From Trebonia sp. (GTDB lineage: Bacteria; Actinomycetota; Actinomycetes; Streptosporangiales; Streptosporangiaceae): a stretch of 11,185 bases of DNA. The stretch is from assembly GCA_030038035.1 (NCBI GenBank), contig JASHPP010000027.1, forward strand, positions 1 through 11,185, given 5' to 3'. Under the pieces are notes generated by a model. The model saw only the letters and a program-made list of their open reading frames with translations. It had not been told where the DNA came from and did no database searches. Below are positions 1 through 6,710 of this stretch, in pieces. Each line of letters begins with the position of its first letter. The stretch's first letter is position 1. The position numbers and the translations under genes are program-made.

Positions 1-132
1 GACTTCTCCGCCGACAGCCGCACCGTCGACGTGCACGTCAGCCGGCTGCGGCACAAGCTCGGCCCGGCCTACGGCAGGTACCTCGTCACCGAATACCGGG
101 TCGGCTACCAGTTCCGGCCGCCGCTCATCTGA
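1..132 (+). CDS. Response regulator, C-terminal DNA-binding domain (partial, 5' end outside window)
   Basis: Only the last 43 residues are present, open from base 1 to TGA at 130-132. They contain RTVDVHVSRLRHKLG, the recognition helix of the OmpR/PhoB winged-helix (Trans_reg_C) family, followed by the wing LVTEYRVGYQF. Family members bind direct-repeat operators after phosphorylation by a partner sensor kinase. The receiver domain would lie to the left and is not visible. The usual TVRGVGYRF wing is altered here to TEYRVGYQF. The gene ends immediately before the stop codon of the convergent oxidoreductase, with no intergenic base between them. The family call is secure; the regulated pathway is unknown. 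Confidence 0.85.
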   Translation, partial: DFSADSRTVDVHVSRLRHKLGPAYGRYLVTEYRVGYQFRPPLI

Positions 133-543
133 TCACCCGCTGACGTCCGGGCCGGCCTTGCCGATGCTGATCCGCAGCAGCACCCGGCGCTGCGCCTCCA
201 TCGCCGCCCGGTACTCATCCCAGTCGGGGTGCTCGCCGGAGATGCGCCGGTAGTAGTCGACGAGGCCGTCCATCGCTGCCGGCAGCTCCACGATCTGCGC
301 CGTGCCCTCGATCTGCACCCACCTGCCGAAGAACCCGTCAGGGAACCCGCACAGCCACACCCGCGGATCGCGCCTGATGTTGCGGACCTTGTACGCGGTC
401 TGCCGCGTGCTGATCACCACGTGCCCCGCGTCATCGACGCCGACGGTCACCGGCGAGAGCTGGGGCGTCCCATCGCCCTTGAGGGTGGCGAGCACCGCGT
501 GGTGCTGGGTCCGGGCGAACTCGAGCGCTGCGTCAATATCCAT
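133..543 (-). CDS. PPOX-class (probably F420-dependent) oxidoreductase
   Basis: This 136-residue protein begins MDIDAALEFARTQHHAVLAT and has the split-barrel flavoprotein pattern: an early AVLATLKGDGTPQLSPV strand pair, then VISTRQTAYKVRNIRRDPRV and GRWVQIEGTAQIV. In actinobacteria such short pyridoxamine-5'-phosphate-oxidase-fold proteins usually bind coenzyme F420 and reduce small substrates. The length fits the family (about 130-145 residues). F420 rather than FMN binding is inferred from the subfamily look and the actinobacterial setting; the substrate is unknown. The ATG is at 541-543 and the gene is divergent from the GntR operon, so the 544-689 gap holds promoters for both. Confidence 0.85.
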   Translation of the reverse strand: MDIDAALEFARTQHHAVLATLKGDGTPQLSPVTVGVDDAGHVVISTRQTAYKVRNIRRDPRVWLCGFPDGFFGRWVQIEGTAQIVELPAAMDGLVDYYRRISGEHPDWDEYRAAMEAQRRVLLRISIGKAGPDVSG

Positions 544-643
544 GGCTACATCCTGGCAGGACCAGTGCGGGGCACGCGGGTTCAGGCAGTCGGGACCGGG
601 CCGGGCCGGCTGAATTTGCCCGTTGCCCGGACCGGCTCTATTC

Positions 644-666
644 TATTCTACTAACATCATAGAATA
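644..666. promoter_or_regulatory. Inverted repeat, candidate GntR operator
   Basis: TATTCTA (644-650) and TAGAATA (660-666) form a perfect 7-bp inverted repeat with a 9-bp spacer. An extra direct copy of TATTCTA lies at 639-645. The A/T-rich block stands out in GC-rich surroundings and ends 23 bp before the GntR start codon. YtrA-type GntR repressors normally bind such palindromes at their own promoters, so autoregulation is inferred. TAGAAT at 660-665 could also serve as a -10 box for the operon. The rest of the 544-689 gap shows no other clear structure. Confidence 0.65.
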
Positions 667-676
667 ATGGGTCGAC

Positions 677-687
677 GGAGGAAGGGG
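677..687 (+). promoter_or_regulatory. Strong ribosome binding site of the GntR gene
   Basis: GGAGGAAGGGG lies just upstream of the ATG at 690, with 8 nt between GGAGG and the start codon. It supports 690 as the translation start and as the entry point of the coupled operon. Confidence 0.75.
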
Positions 688-689
688 TT

Positions 690-1082
690 ATGTTCAGGTT
701 CCAGCTGGACGGCTCCTCGGGTATACCGCCCTACCTGCAGCTGGTCCACCAGGTGCGGCAGTCGCTGCTGCTCGGCTACCTGCGTCCGGGTGACCGGCTG
801 CCGACGGTCAAGGAGGTCGCCGGGGACCTGGCGATCAACCCGAACACGGTCGTCAAGGCCTACCGCCAGCTCGAGCACGAGGGCCTGGCGGGCGGGCGGC
901 CGGGCCAGGGCACGTTCATCACCGCGACGTTGGCGTCGCCTCCGCCCGACACGTACGCGGAGCTGCGCGCCTTGCTTGAGCACTGGTTCCGCGCCGCAGA
1001 GGCCGCCGGGCTCGGCGAGGAGACGGTGACGGCGCTGATCGCGGTGGTCCGCGACGACGTACGGAAGGAGCGGGTCGGATGA
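690..1082 (+). CDS. GntR-family regulator, YtrA subfamily
   Basis: This 130-residue protein opens with GIPPYLQLVHQVRQSLLLGYLRPGDRLPTVKEVAGDLAINPNTVVKAYRQLEHEGL (written here in parts: winged helix about residues 11-67), then GRPGQGTFI (69-77). A short helical tail of about 50 residues replaces the large effector domain of other GntR classes, which is typical of the YtrA subfamily. These proteins repress linked ABC transporter operons, often responding to cell-wall antibiotics. Its stop overlaps the start of the ATPase gene (ATGA at 1079-1082), so the two are translationally coupled. The ligand is unknown. Confidence 0.92.
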   Translation: MFRFQLDGSSGIPPYLQLVHQVRQSLLLGYLRPGDRLPTVKEVAGDLAINPNTVVKAYRQLEHEGLAGGRPGQGTFITATLASPPPDTYAELRALLEHWFRAAEAAGLGEETVTALIAVVRDDVRKERVG

Positions 1083-1993
1083 CGCTCCACGACGGCGTGG
1101 CGCTGCGGGCAGACCGGCTGGGCAAGCGTTACGGCCGGGTATGGGGGCTGCGCGACTGCTCGTTCACGGTGCCCGCGGGATCGGTCGCCGGCCTGGTCGG
1201 CCCCAACGGCGCGGGCAAGACCACCCTGCTCTCGCTGACCGTGGGCCTGCTCGCGCCCACCGAGGGACAGGTAGCTGTCTTCGGCCAGCTGTCCAGGGCC
1301 CACACCGCGGCGACGCTGGCCCGGGTCAGCTACCTCGCCCAGGACCATCCGCTGTACCGCGGCTTCAGCGTCGCCGACATGTTCCATTTCGGCCGTTCGA
1401 TGAACCCGCAGTGGGATCAGGCCCTCGCGCAGGCGCGGATGGACGCCCTCGGCATCCCGCTCGACCGGAAGATCAAGGCCCTGTCCGGCGGGCAGCAGGC
1501 TCAGGTCTCGCTGACCATGGCGCTGGCCAAGCGCGCACCGCTGCTCGCGCTCGACGAGCCGGTCGCCAGCCTGGATCCCATCGCCAGGCTGGAGTTCATG
1601 CGCGACCTGATGGCGGTGACGGCCGGCACCGGCCTCACCGTGCTCATCGCCTCGCACGTGATCGCCGAGCTTGAGCGGATGTGCGACTGGCTCATCGTGC
1701 TCACGGGCGGGCGTCTGCAGCTGGCGGGACCGGTCGACGACCTGCTCGCCGCGCATCACCTGCTGACGGTGCCCCGGTCGGTCCCCGACGCCGGGCTGCC
1801 GGGAACGGTCATCAGCCGCACCGACAGCGACCGGCACTCCACCGCGCTGGTCAGCGCCGACCTCGGCCAGCTCGCGCACACGTGCGGCGCCGGCTGGCGG
1901 ACCGAGCCGGTCAGCTTCGAGCAGCTGGTGCTTGCCTACCTGCAGCGCCGGCCCGCGGCCGGTCCCGCCGAGCATGCCCGGGTCGCCTCGTGA
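1079..1993 (+). CDS. ABC transporter ATP-binding protein
   Basis: This 304-residue protein has every ABC ATPase motif: Walker A GPNGAGKTT (41-49), Q-loop YLAQD with Gln88, signature LSGGQQAQ (135-142), Walker B LLALDE (155-160) and the H-loop SH (His193). It resembles the YtrB/BcrA-type ATPases that pair with ABC-2 permeases. The last 80 residues after the nucleotide-binding domain form a poorly conserved extension. It would power the permease encoded next, whose GTG start overlaps its stop (GTGA at 1990-1993). The substrate is unknown; drug or peptide export is a guess from context. Confidence 0.93.
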   Translation: MTLHDGVALRADRLGKRYGRVWGLRDCSFTVPAGSVAGLVGPNGAGKTTLLSLTVGLLAPTEGQVAVFGQLSRAHTAATLARVSYLAQDHPLYRGFSVADMFHFGRSMNPQWDQALAQARMDALGIPLDRKIKALSGGQQAQVSLTMALAKRAPLLALDEPVASLDPIARLEFMRDLMAVTAGTGLTVLIASHVIAELERMCDWLIVLTGGRLQLAGPVDDLLAAHHLLTVPRSVPDAGLPGTVISRTDSDRHSTALVSADLGQLAHTCGAGWRTEPVSFEQLVLAYLQRRPAAGPAEHARVAS

Positions 1994-2883
1994 TCTGGGT
2001 CACCTGGCGCCAGCATCGCACCCAGGCCATCGCCTGCCTGGCGCTGCTCGGCGCCGTGGCGATCTTCGCGCTCGCCGTCGGCACCTGGATGCGCATGTCG
2101 TTCCGTGCCGATGGCCTCCCCGCCTGCCTGGCGGCCAGCGGCGGTGCCGATTGCCCGGCGGTTCTCACGTCCTTCGTGCACAAGTTCGACAACAACATCG
2201 CCATGTACATCAACGTGCCGCTGATCGCGATACCCGGGCTGCTCGGGATCTTCGCCGGCGCCCCGCTGCTCGGCCGGGAGCTGGAGCGCGGCACCTGGCG
2301 GCTGGCCTGGAGCCAGACCGTGCCAAGGACCCGGTGGCTGGTCACCAAGCTCGGGCTGCTCACCGGCGGGCTGATCGTCTTCGGCGCCGCGGTTACCGCG
2401 CTGATGACCTGGTTCCATCAGCCGCTGGACCAGGTCACCGCCAGGGTCCAGCCCGGCATGTCCAACACGGAGGGGCTGACGTTCACCGCCTCCCTGCTGT
2501 GCGCGTTCGGGCTCGGGGTGCTCGCCGGGCTGCTGCTGCGCAACGTCATCGGAGCGCTGGTGGTCGCGTACCTCGCGTGGGAGGTCCCCAGCACCGTCGT
2601 CGTCCTGCTCAGCGGTCCGATCAATATCCCGGCCCCGGCCGTCATGCGGATCCCGTGCCGGGCCGGCTGCCCGGGCGCCAGCACCGTCTCGGTGCCCCCG
2701 GTCACCGGCCACCTCGGGGACTTCGTGCTCGGCATCACGCGCAGCGCAGGCGAGCTCGTCGTCACCTACCTGCCCGCCAGCCGGTTCTGGACCATCCAGC
2801 TCATCGGGGGCGGCCTGTACCTGGCCGTCGCCGTCGCGGCGCTTGGCACGGCGGTCTGGCTGCTGCATCGTCGCACTACCTAA
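1990..2883 (+). CDS. ABC-2 type transporter permease
   Basis: The GTG at 1990 gives a 297-residue protein starting VIWVTWRQHRTQ, the N-terminus typical of actinobacterial ABC-2 permeases in GntR-linked operons. This start is chosen because GTGA overlaps the ATPase stop; the upstream open frame is only the shadow of the ATPase. Hydrophobic segments lie near residues 14-32, 71-93, 117-140, 163-183, 187-209 and 268-292, giving about six membrane spans. Between spans is the cytosolic motif GRELERGTWRLAWSQTVPRTRW (95-116), conserved in this permease group. It works with the upstream ATPase. Confidence 0.9.
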   Translation: MIWVTWRQHRTQAIACLALLGAVAIFALAVGTWMRMSFRADGLPACLAASGGADCPAVLTSFVHKFDNNIAMYINVPLIAIPGLLGIFAGAPLLGRELERGTWRLAWSQTVPRTRWLVTKLGLLTGGLIVFGAAVTALMTWFHQPLDQVTARVQPGMSNTEGLTFTASLLCAFGLGVLAGLLLRNVIGALVVAYLAWEVPSTVVVLLSGPINIPAPAVMRIPCRAGCPGASTVSVPPVTGHLGDFVLGITRSAGELVVTYLPASRFWTIQLIGGGLYLAVAVAALGTAVWLLHRRTT

Positions 2884-2895
2884 CGGAGCCTGCAA

Positions 2896-3108
2896 ATGAA
2901 TCCTCGGGCGATCGCCATCATCGCCGTCGGCTGCGCGCTGTGGGCCGCCTGGCAGGGCTTCTGCCTGTACAACCTGGCCAGGGCCGACCGGGCGCGGGTG
3001 CGCTACCTGCCCAAGTGGGGCTGGGCGGTCATCTGCCTGGCCTCATGCCCGTGGGGCGGCCTCGCCTACCTGGTCTACGGCCGGCCGGCCTTGGGCCGCG
3101 ACGTGTGA
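2896..3108 (+). CDS. Small membrane protein, PLDc_N-like
   Basis: This 70-residue protein has two hydrophobic helices (about 5-26 and 42-61) joined by LYNLARADRARVRYLPKWGW, and ends with GGLAYLVYGRP. This matches the PLDc_N pattern (short loop, PKW-W, then Gly-x-x-x-Tyr-x-x-x-GRP) found N-terminal in cardiolipin synthases and alone as a small membrane protein. It follows the permease by 12 bp with an ACGGAG-like ribosome site, so it is the probable last gene of the operon. No catalytic HKD motif is present. The function of stand-alone versions is unknown. Confidence 0.8.
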   Translation: MNPRAIAIIAVGCALWAAWQGFCLYNLARADRARVRYLPKWGWAVICLASCPWGGLAYLVYGRPALGRDV

Positions 3109-3116
3109 GCGCCCGG

Positions 3117-3737
3117 CTAAGCCGCGGGAAGCAGCGCCTGAACCCAGGCGGCGACCCGGTCGGCCACCTCGGCCGCGCCGGCGGCGCTGGTGTCGAATGA
3201 CGGCGTGATGCGGGCGCGCAGCCATGCGGCGAACCGCTGGTGCTCGGCGATCTTCGCCTCGGTGGATGAGGCGCGCCAGGCAGGGCGTGCCCGCAGGCGG
3301 CCGGCCAGGACGTCGTCGGGGCAGTCAAGCAACGCGAAGTGAATCGGGCCGATGAGCTTGCGGGCAGGCAGGCGCTCCAGCTGGTCGGGGGTGAGCGAGC
3401 CGGTAAGCACGGTGGCCTGGCCGCCGAGCGCCGCCGCATGGGCGAGCTGGAGCCAGGTGTTGCGCCAGGTGTCCCAGCCGAGCGCGGCCACGTGCAAGAT
3501 GACGTCGGTCTCGACGACCAGGCAGCGGGGAAGAAGGCTCCGCAGCGGTCCGGTAATCGTGCTCTTGCCGGCACCGCTGGCGCCGGTCACTACGAACAGC
3601 GGCAGCGCGGGAAGCCAGGACTCACCGCCGCAGCGCGGGCAGCGCAGCCGGTGCGCCCCAGGGTCGGCATCCAGAATCGTCCCCGGGCCGCAGCCCATGC
3701 AGAAAACCTCATCGGGGGGCTTCTCCGGGTGGCTCAT
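3117..3737 (-). CDS. P-loop kinase-like ATPase with N-terminal zinc ribbon
   Basis: This 206-residue protein has CMGC at 13-16 and CPRC at 33-36, a four-cysteine zinc ribbon. It is followed by the P-loop GASGAGKST (52-60) and VVETDVIL, which resembles the second acidic motif of nucleoside/nucleotide kinases. ALLDCPDDVLAGRLRARP fits the lid region of small-molecule kinases. No precise substrate can be assigned. The coding region ends 8 bp from the convergent PLDc_N-like gene. Upstream on the same strand lies the DUF222 remnant, separated by a perfect palindrome. A zinc ribbon fused to this fold is less common than the bare kinase. Confidence 0.75.
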   Translation of the reverse strand: MSHPEKPPDEVFCMGCGPGTILDADPGAHRLRCPRCGGESWLPALPLFVVTGASGAGKSTITGPLRSLLPRCLVVETDVILHVAALGWDTWRNTWLQLAHAAALGGQATVLTGSLTPDQLERLPARKLIGPIHFALLDCPDDVLAGRLRARPAWRASSTEAKIAEHQRFAAWLRARITPSFDTSAAGAAEVADRVAAWVQALLPAA

Positions 3738-3760
3738 GCCAGGATCGTAAGCACATGGCA

Positions 3761-3778
3761 GCGCCGGCTAGCCGGCGC
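3761..3778. terminator. Perfect 18-bp palindrome, hairpin/terminator candidate
   Basis: GCGCCGGCTAGCCGGCGC reads the same on both strands. As RNA it gives a 7-bp GC stem with a CTAG loop. It contains the TAG stop of the DUF222/HNH remnant and lies 23 bp upstream of the kinase-like gene's start codon. No T-run follows in either direction, so a terminator role is plausible but unproven. Confidence 0.5.
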
Positions 3779-4061
3779 GGAGGGCGGGCGGCGGGTGGCT
3801 GTGCAGGATCTGCCCGTTGGGCCCGTGGGCGGTGGTGGTGCCGTCGGGGTGCAGGACCAGCTCCCAGCCCCGCCGGTGAATGCAAACGTCATGATGGAAT
3901 TGACTTAGCAGAACGCAGTTGTGGACGCTGGTGGTGCCGCCGTCCTTCTTGTGCGTCGCACCAGGCGGCGGGGCGGTCGCACCGCGGTCAGGCGCAGGCC
4001 TTGTCGCGCAGCAGCACGGCCCGGCGGATGGCGGCCGGGATGCTGTCGGAGTAGCCCTAGT
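3768..4061 (-). pseudogene. DUF222/13E12 HNH endonuclease, C-terminal remnant
   Basis: Reading the minus strand from about 4056 gives GYSDSIPAAIRRAVLLRDKACA, a TGA in place of the expected Trp, then PRCDRPAAWCDA. A small deletion and frame change follow, then KKDGGTTSVHNCVLLSQFHH, DVCIHRRGWELVLHPDGTTT and AHGPNGQILHSHPPPALRAG, ending in TAG at 3768-3770. This is the HNH end of the actinobacterial DUF222 family. The missing piece after CDA includes the HH pair of the HNH motif, so the product would be catalytically dead even without the stop. It faces the N-terminal remnant at 10214-10592 across the mobile element, on the same strand. Confidence 0.85.
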
Positions 4062-4085
4062 CCGCGTTTTGTACCTACTCTAGGT
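4040..4085. other. Candidate attL (left end of integrative element)
   Basis: HNH homology stops at about 4053-4056 and the recombinase starts at 4089. GTCCG at 4060-4064 recurs at 10213-10217 in the same orientation. Inward from the central CC (4062-4063) the sequence reads GCGTTTTGTACCTACTC. Inward from the right-hand CC on the minus strand it reads ACCATTTGTCACATATC. TTTGT falls at the same distance from the centre in both. This symmetry is what two half-sites of a serine-integrase attP should show. The exact core dinucleotide is inferred. Confidence 0.55.
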
Positions 4086-4088
4086 GAC

Positions 4089-5591
4089 ATGGCCGATACA
4101 CACCGGGAAAGTAAGAACGCTCAGCTCAGGGCAGCAGTGTACGCGCGGCTGAGCGAGACCTACGACGCTGCGGAGTCAGTGCCCACGCAGCTCGCCAACG
4201 CCGACCGGCACGCGGAACGGCGCGGCTGGCGGGTGGTGGCCCGGTTCAAGGACGATGGCTATTCCGCGTTCAAGGAAATCAAGCGGGACGATTTCGTCAA
4301 CCTGATCGACGCCATCGAGCGTGACGAAATCGACGTGGTGATTATCCGCGACGTGGACCGGCTGACCCGCAACCTGCCGGACTGGAGCCGGTTCGAGAAA
4401 GCCGCGATCGAGCACCGCGTTCTCCTCAGCGCGTATGCCGGCGGGGACCTGGACCTGTCCACCCCGGAAGGCGCGTATTACGGCGGCATGGAAACGCTGC
4501 GGGCAAAACGGGAAAGCGCCGTCAAGAGCGTGCGGGTCCGCGAGGCGCATGACCGGATCGCGCGCAGCGGGAAGCCGTCCGGGGGCGGGCCGCGGTGGTT
4601 CGGGTATACCCGCGTGTACGCCAACCCGGAGGAGACCAGTAAGCGCAAGCGCGTCATCCTGCGGGAGGACATCAACCCGGTCGAGGCCGACGCGTTGCGG
4701 GACGCGGCGGAACGGGTGCTGCGGGGCGAGGCGGTCGGGTCGATCATCCGGGAATGGACGGCGCGCGGGATACGGCCGTCGCGGGCGCGGAAATGGGATG
4801 AGTCCTCGCTGGTGCGGACGCTGCGGTCGGCGCATCTGGCCGGGTTGCGGGAATGGCACGGGAAGAAATATCCGGCGCAGTGGCCGGCGATCCTGGACGT
4901 GGAGACGCATGAGCGGCTGGTGCGGCTGTTTTCCGATCCGTCGCGGCGGGCGCACGTGGTGGGCCGCAAACGGCATCTGCTGTCCGGGATCGCGCGGTGC
5001 GGGAAGTGCGGCGGGCCGCTGTACCCGTACAAGGCAAGGACGGGGAAGTCGGCGACGTACCGGTGTGTTACCGGGCCGGCCGGCAAGGGGTGCGGCGGGA
5101 TCTCGGTCAATCAGGAGATCCTGGATGAGTACGTGACCGGCGCGGTGCTGGACGCGCTGGAATCTCCGCGCGTGCAGCAGGCGGTGCGGGCCGGGCAGGA
5201 TACCGGCGCGCCGCGCCGCGCGGAACTGCTGGAGGAAATCCGCAGGGCCCAGGACAAGCGGGCCGACGCGCGGCGGGACTGGGCCGAGGACGTCATCGAC
5301 AAGGACGACTGGCTCGATATCAAGCAGCGCACCGAAGCGCGGATCGCGAAAGCACGGAAGGAATACGACAAGCTGACCGGGTCGGCGACCGTGTTCGGCG
5401 ACATCCCCGCCTCCGACATGGTCCGCGACGCGTGGGAGGACTGGAATACCGACCGGCGCCGCGCGGCGGTCAAAGCCGTCCTAAACCGGGTGATCGTGAA
5501 TCCCGCCCCCAACCGCAGCTTCGGAATCAGGGACCGCGATCTCATCCTGCGCGCGGTCCGTGACCGGAGCGAATTCGACTGGCGGTTCTGA
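4089..5591 (+). CDS. Large serine recombinase (site-specific integrase)
   Basis: The 500-residue protein starts at ATG 4089. The longer open frame upstream is rejected because it overlaps the antisense HNH remnant and the att site. The resolvase-type catalytic domain has AVYARLS with nucleophile Ser22, VPTQLANADRHAERRGW, and DVDRLTR (88-94). The recombinase domain follows (RRWFGY-like PRWFGYTRV at 168-175, through SSLVRTLRSAHLAGLREW). A zinc ribbon has Cys304, Cys307, Cys326 and Cys335. Next is a charged coiled coil (about 377-428) and a C-terminal region. This full domain set marks an integrase able to insert and, with a directionality factor, excise the element. Ribosome site is weak (AGGTG, 3 nt before ATG). 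Confidence 0.95.
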   Translation: MADTHRESKNAQLRAAVYARLSETYDAAESVPTQLANADRHAERRGWRVVARFKDDGYSAFKEIKRDDFVNLIDAIERDEIDVVIIRDVDRLTRNLPDWSRFEKAAIEHRVLLSAYAGGDLDLSTPEGAYYGGMETLRAKRESAVKSVRVREAHDRIARSGKPSGGGPRWFGYTRVYANPEETSKRKRVILREDINPVEADALRDAAERVLRGEAVGSIIREWTARGIRPSRARKWDESSLVRTLRSAHLAGLREWHGKKYPAQWPAILDVETHERLVRLFSDPSRRAHVVGRKRHLLSGIARCGKCGGPLYPYKARTGKSATYRCVTGPAGKGCGGISVNQEILDEYVTGAVLDALESPRVQQAVRAGQDTGAPRRAELLEEIRRAQDKRADARRDWAEDVIDKDDWLDIKQRTEARIAKARKEYDKLTGSATVFGDIPASDMVRDAWEDWNTDRRRAAVKAVLNRVIVNPAPNRSFGIRDRDLILRAVRDRSEFDWRF

Positions 5592-5611
5592 TACCCCGCA
5601 GGACCCGGAAA

Positions 5612-5639
5612 AGCGGCGGGGGATTGCTCCTCCGCCGCT
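5612..5639 (+). terminator. Stem-loop terminator after the recombinase
   Basis: AGCGGCGGGGGA (5612-5623) pairs with TCCTCCGCCGCT (5628-5639) around a TTGC loop, a 12-bp stem with one G-U pair. It begins 20 bp after the recombinase stop and is followed by CTCCCTTTCC. The placement and strength fit an intrinsic terminator, although the T-tract is short. Confidence 0.75.
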
Positions 5640-5658
5640 CTCCCTTTCCTGGGCGGTG

Positions 5659-5901
5659 TCATGCCGCCGGCTTCGTCCTTTCTTGGTTGGTTCCGGGTGT
5701 CCGGGACCTACGCGCGGTCCGCAGCAGCCCGGCAAGGACGGCTATCACGGCAGGATCGTCTATCTGCTCCGGCAGCCCTTGCCTGGCCCGTGACCGGCGC
5801 GCGTCTACCGCGCCGGCCATGCGGATCACCGCCCGTTCCGCCGCGCTCAGCGGCGCCCGCGGGCAGCGCGCATGTGTCCCTTTTGCCCTATCGGCGGTCA
5901 C
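5659..5901 (-). CDS. Hypothetical small protein, 80 residues
   Basis: A GTG start at 5899-5901 gives an 80-residue basic protein with the helical stretch PLSAAERAVIRMAGAVDARR and a second part LPEQIDDPAVIAVLAGLLR. Third codon positions are mostly G or C, as in true genes of this genome type. The reading frame is convergent with the recombinase and ends about 70 bp after it. No family is recognised. Small helical proteins next to integrases can be directionality factors or regulators, but nothing here proves that. The start is uncertain because GGAAGAG sits too close to the GTG. Confidence 0.45.
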   Translation of the reverse strand: MTADRAKGTHARCPRAPLSAAERAVIRMAGAVDARRSRARQGLPEQIDDPAVIAVLAGLLRTARRSRTPGTNQERTKPAA

Positions 5902-6040
5902 CTCTTCCGTTTCTCGCCTCTGACGGTCAAGATCAGTCGCGGGGTATCACCCCCCTCCGGACAACTCGGCGGGGTCTTATCGCCTCCCTTCACGGTCTGG
6001 TGTGCCTATCCGGAAACACGGCGCGCGGCCGCCGGCGGTT

Positions 6041-6088
6041 CGTCCACGTCCAGATTCCGCCGACATGCGCGAGGCGTGGACGTGGACG
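6041..6088. repeat. 12-bp perfect inverted repeat built from tandem hexamers
   Basis: CGTCCACGTCCA (6041-6052) and TGGACGTGGACG (6077-6088) are exact reverse complements separated by 24 bp. Each arm is itself a tandem duplication of a hexamer (CGTCCA twice, TGGACG twice). The spacer holds the ATG at 6065. Such a structure could be an operator, a recombination or replication site, or an mRNA hairpin hiding the start codon. The region on its left, 5902-6040, shows no supportable gene. Confidence 0.7.
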
Positions 6089-6271
6089 GTAGACGGCCTG
6101 CCGTACGGCTCCCAGGCGCACGCAGGACGCCTGAGAGCAGACATTCCCGACCGCAAAGCTTCGCGGTTGTTACGGCGCGTCCAGAGCGATCCTGGGCGCG
6201 CGCCTACGGCGAAGCTCGGCAGGGCCGTGCAGAAGCTCAAGGACCGGGCCCTGCTCAGGGGAAGAGAGTAG
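6065..6271 (+). CDS. Hypothetical basic protein, 68 residues
   Basis: The ATG at 6065 opens MREAWTWTVDGLPYGSQAHA, followed by a basic region with helix-like stretches (KASRLLRRVQ, KLGRAVQKLKDRALLRGRE). The frame ends at TAG 6269-6271 within a hairpin. A longer start at GTG 6002 is possible. There is no clear ribosome site and the start codon lies in the loop of the 6041-6088 inverted repeat, which could limit translation. No family is recognised. The lysine/arginine-rich C-terminus would suit a nucleic-acid-binding role. It may not be a real gene. Confidence 0.35.
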   Translation: MREAWTWTVDGLPYGSQAHAGRLRADIPDRKASRLLRRVQSDPGRAPTAKLGRAVQKLKDRALLRGRE

Positions 6272-6282
6272 GGCCCGGGTCC
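6241..6282. terminator. GC-rich stem-loop, possible bidirectional terminator
   Basis: GGACCGGGCCCT (6241-6252) pairs with AGGGCCCGGGTCC (6270-6282), leaving one bulged G, across a 17-nt loop. It overlaps the end of the plus-strand 68-residue frame and lies about 50 bp beyond the stop of the minus-strand 113-residue gene. It could therefore separate the two convergent units. There is no T-run on either side. Confidence 0.5.
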
Positions 6283-6331
6283 TTCACGGTGCCCGTGCCG
6301 GTCCGGGGCGCACCGGATTGCGGACGGCGCA

Positions 6332-6673
6332 TTACCACAAATCGTCGTCGTCGTTTTCCTGGCTCAGCTCGGCGGCGATCATTTCAGTGATGTAGGTGGG
6401 CAGCATGTCATGCCCGTCGCCGCGATAGCCGTCGACTGCCTCCAGGAAAAGGGCATCGATACGTGCGCGGTATGACCGCAGCTCCGTGACCAGCGCGTCG
6501 GGTAGTTCCTCGCGCGCGGCGAGCAGCATCAGCGTCGCCAGCCGCAGCCGGCGAAGATTGTTGATCGCGTCATCGCGTATTACCGGATTCTTGAGCATGG
6601 CCAGCAGCAGGTCCCAGTTCTCGGCTTTCTTCCGCTGGTCTGCGATCAGATCAGATGTACTCGTTTGTTTCAT
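6332..6673 (-). CDS. Hypothetical helical protein with acidic tail, 113 residues
   Basis: ATG at 6671-6673 is chosen because AAGGGAG stands 8 nt upstream; a TTG at 6697 would add eight residues. The protein (MKQTSTSDLIADQRKKAENW...) looks all-helical, with LLLAMLKNPVIRDDAINNLR and ATLMLLAAREELPDALVTEL, and ends in an acidic tail ENDDDDLW. No transmembrane segment or catalytic motif is seen and no family is recognised. It is on the same strand as, and downstream of, the methyltransferase operon, 37 bp after the 56-residue gene. It could be element regulation, an accessory factor of the defence operon, or unrelated cargo. Confidence 0.7.
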   Translation of the reverse strand: MKQTSTSDLIADQRKKAENWDLLLAMLKNPVIRDDAINNLRRLRLATLMLLAAREELPDALVTELRSYRARIDALFLEAVDGYRGDGHDMLPTYITEMIAAELSQENDDDDLW

Positions 6674-6710
6674 CTGTGTCACTCCCTTGCCGGGCAATCC
6701 GGCGGGTTTT

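Noticed and set aside
860..1975. Long minus-strand frame opposite the GntR and ABC ATPase genes
   Set aside because: It is the antisense shadow of strongly supported genes with complete motifs; its composition is low-complexity Arg/Gly/Ala/Gln typical of such shadows.
1936..3200. Long frames on both strands over the permease
   Set aside because: They are Arg/Pro/Gly/Ala-rich shadows of the permease, which has clear membrane segments and a coupled start.
3921..4088. A 56-residue N-terminal extension of the serine recombinase
   Set aside because: It overlaps the HNH remnant on the opposite strand and the predicted att core, has no homology look, and the conserved catalytic domain starts just after the ATG at 4089.
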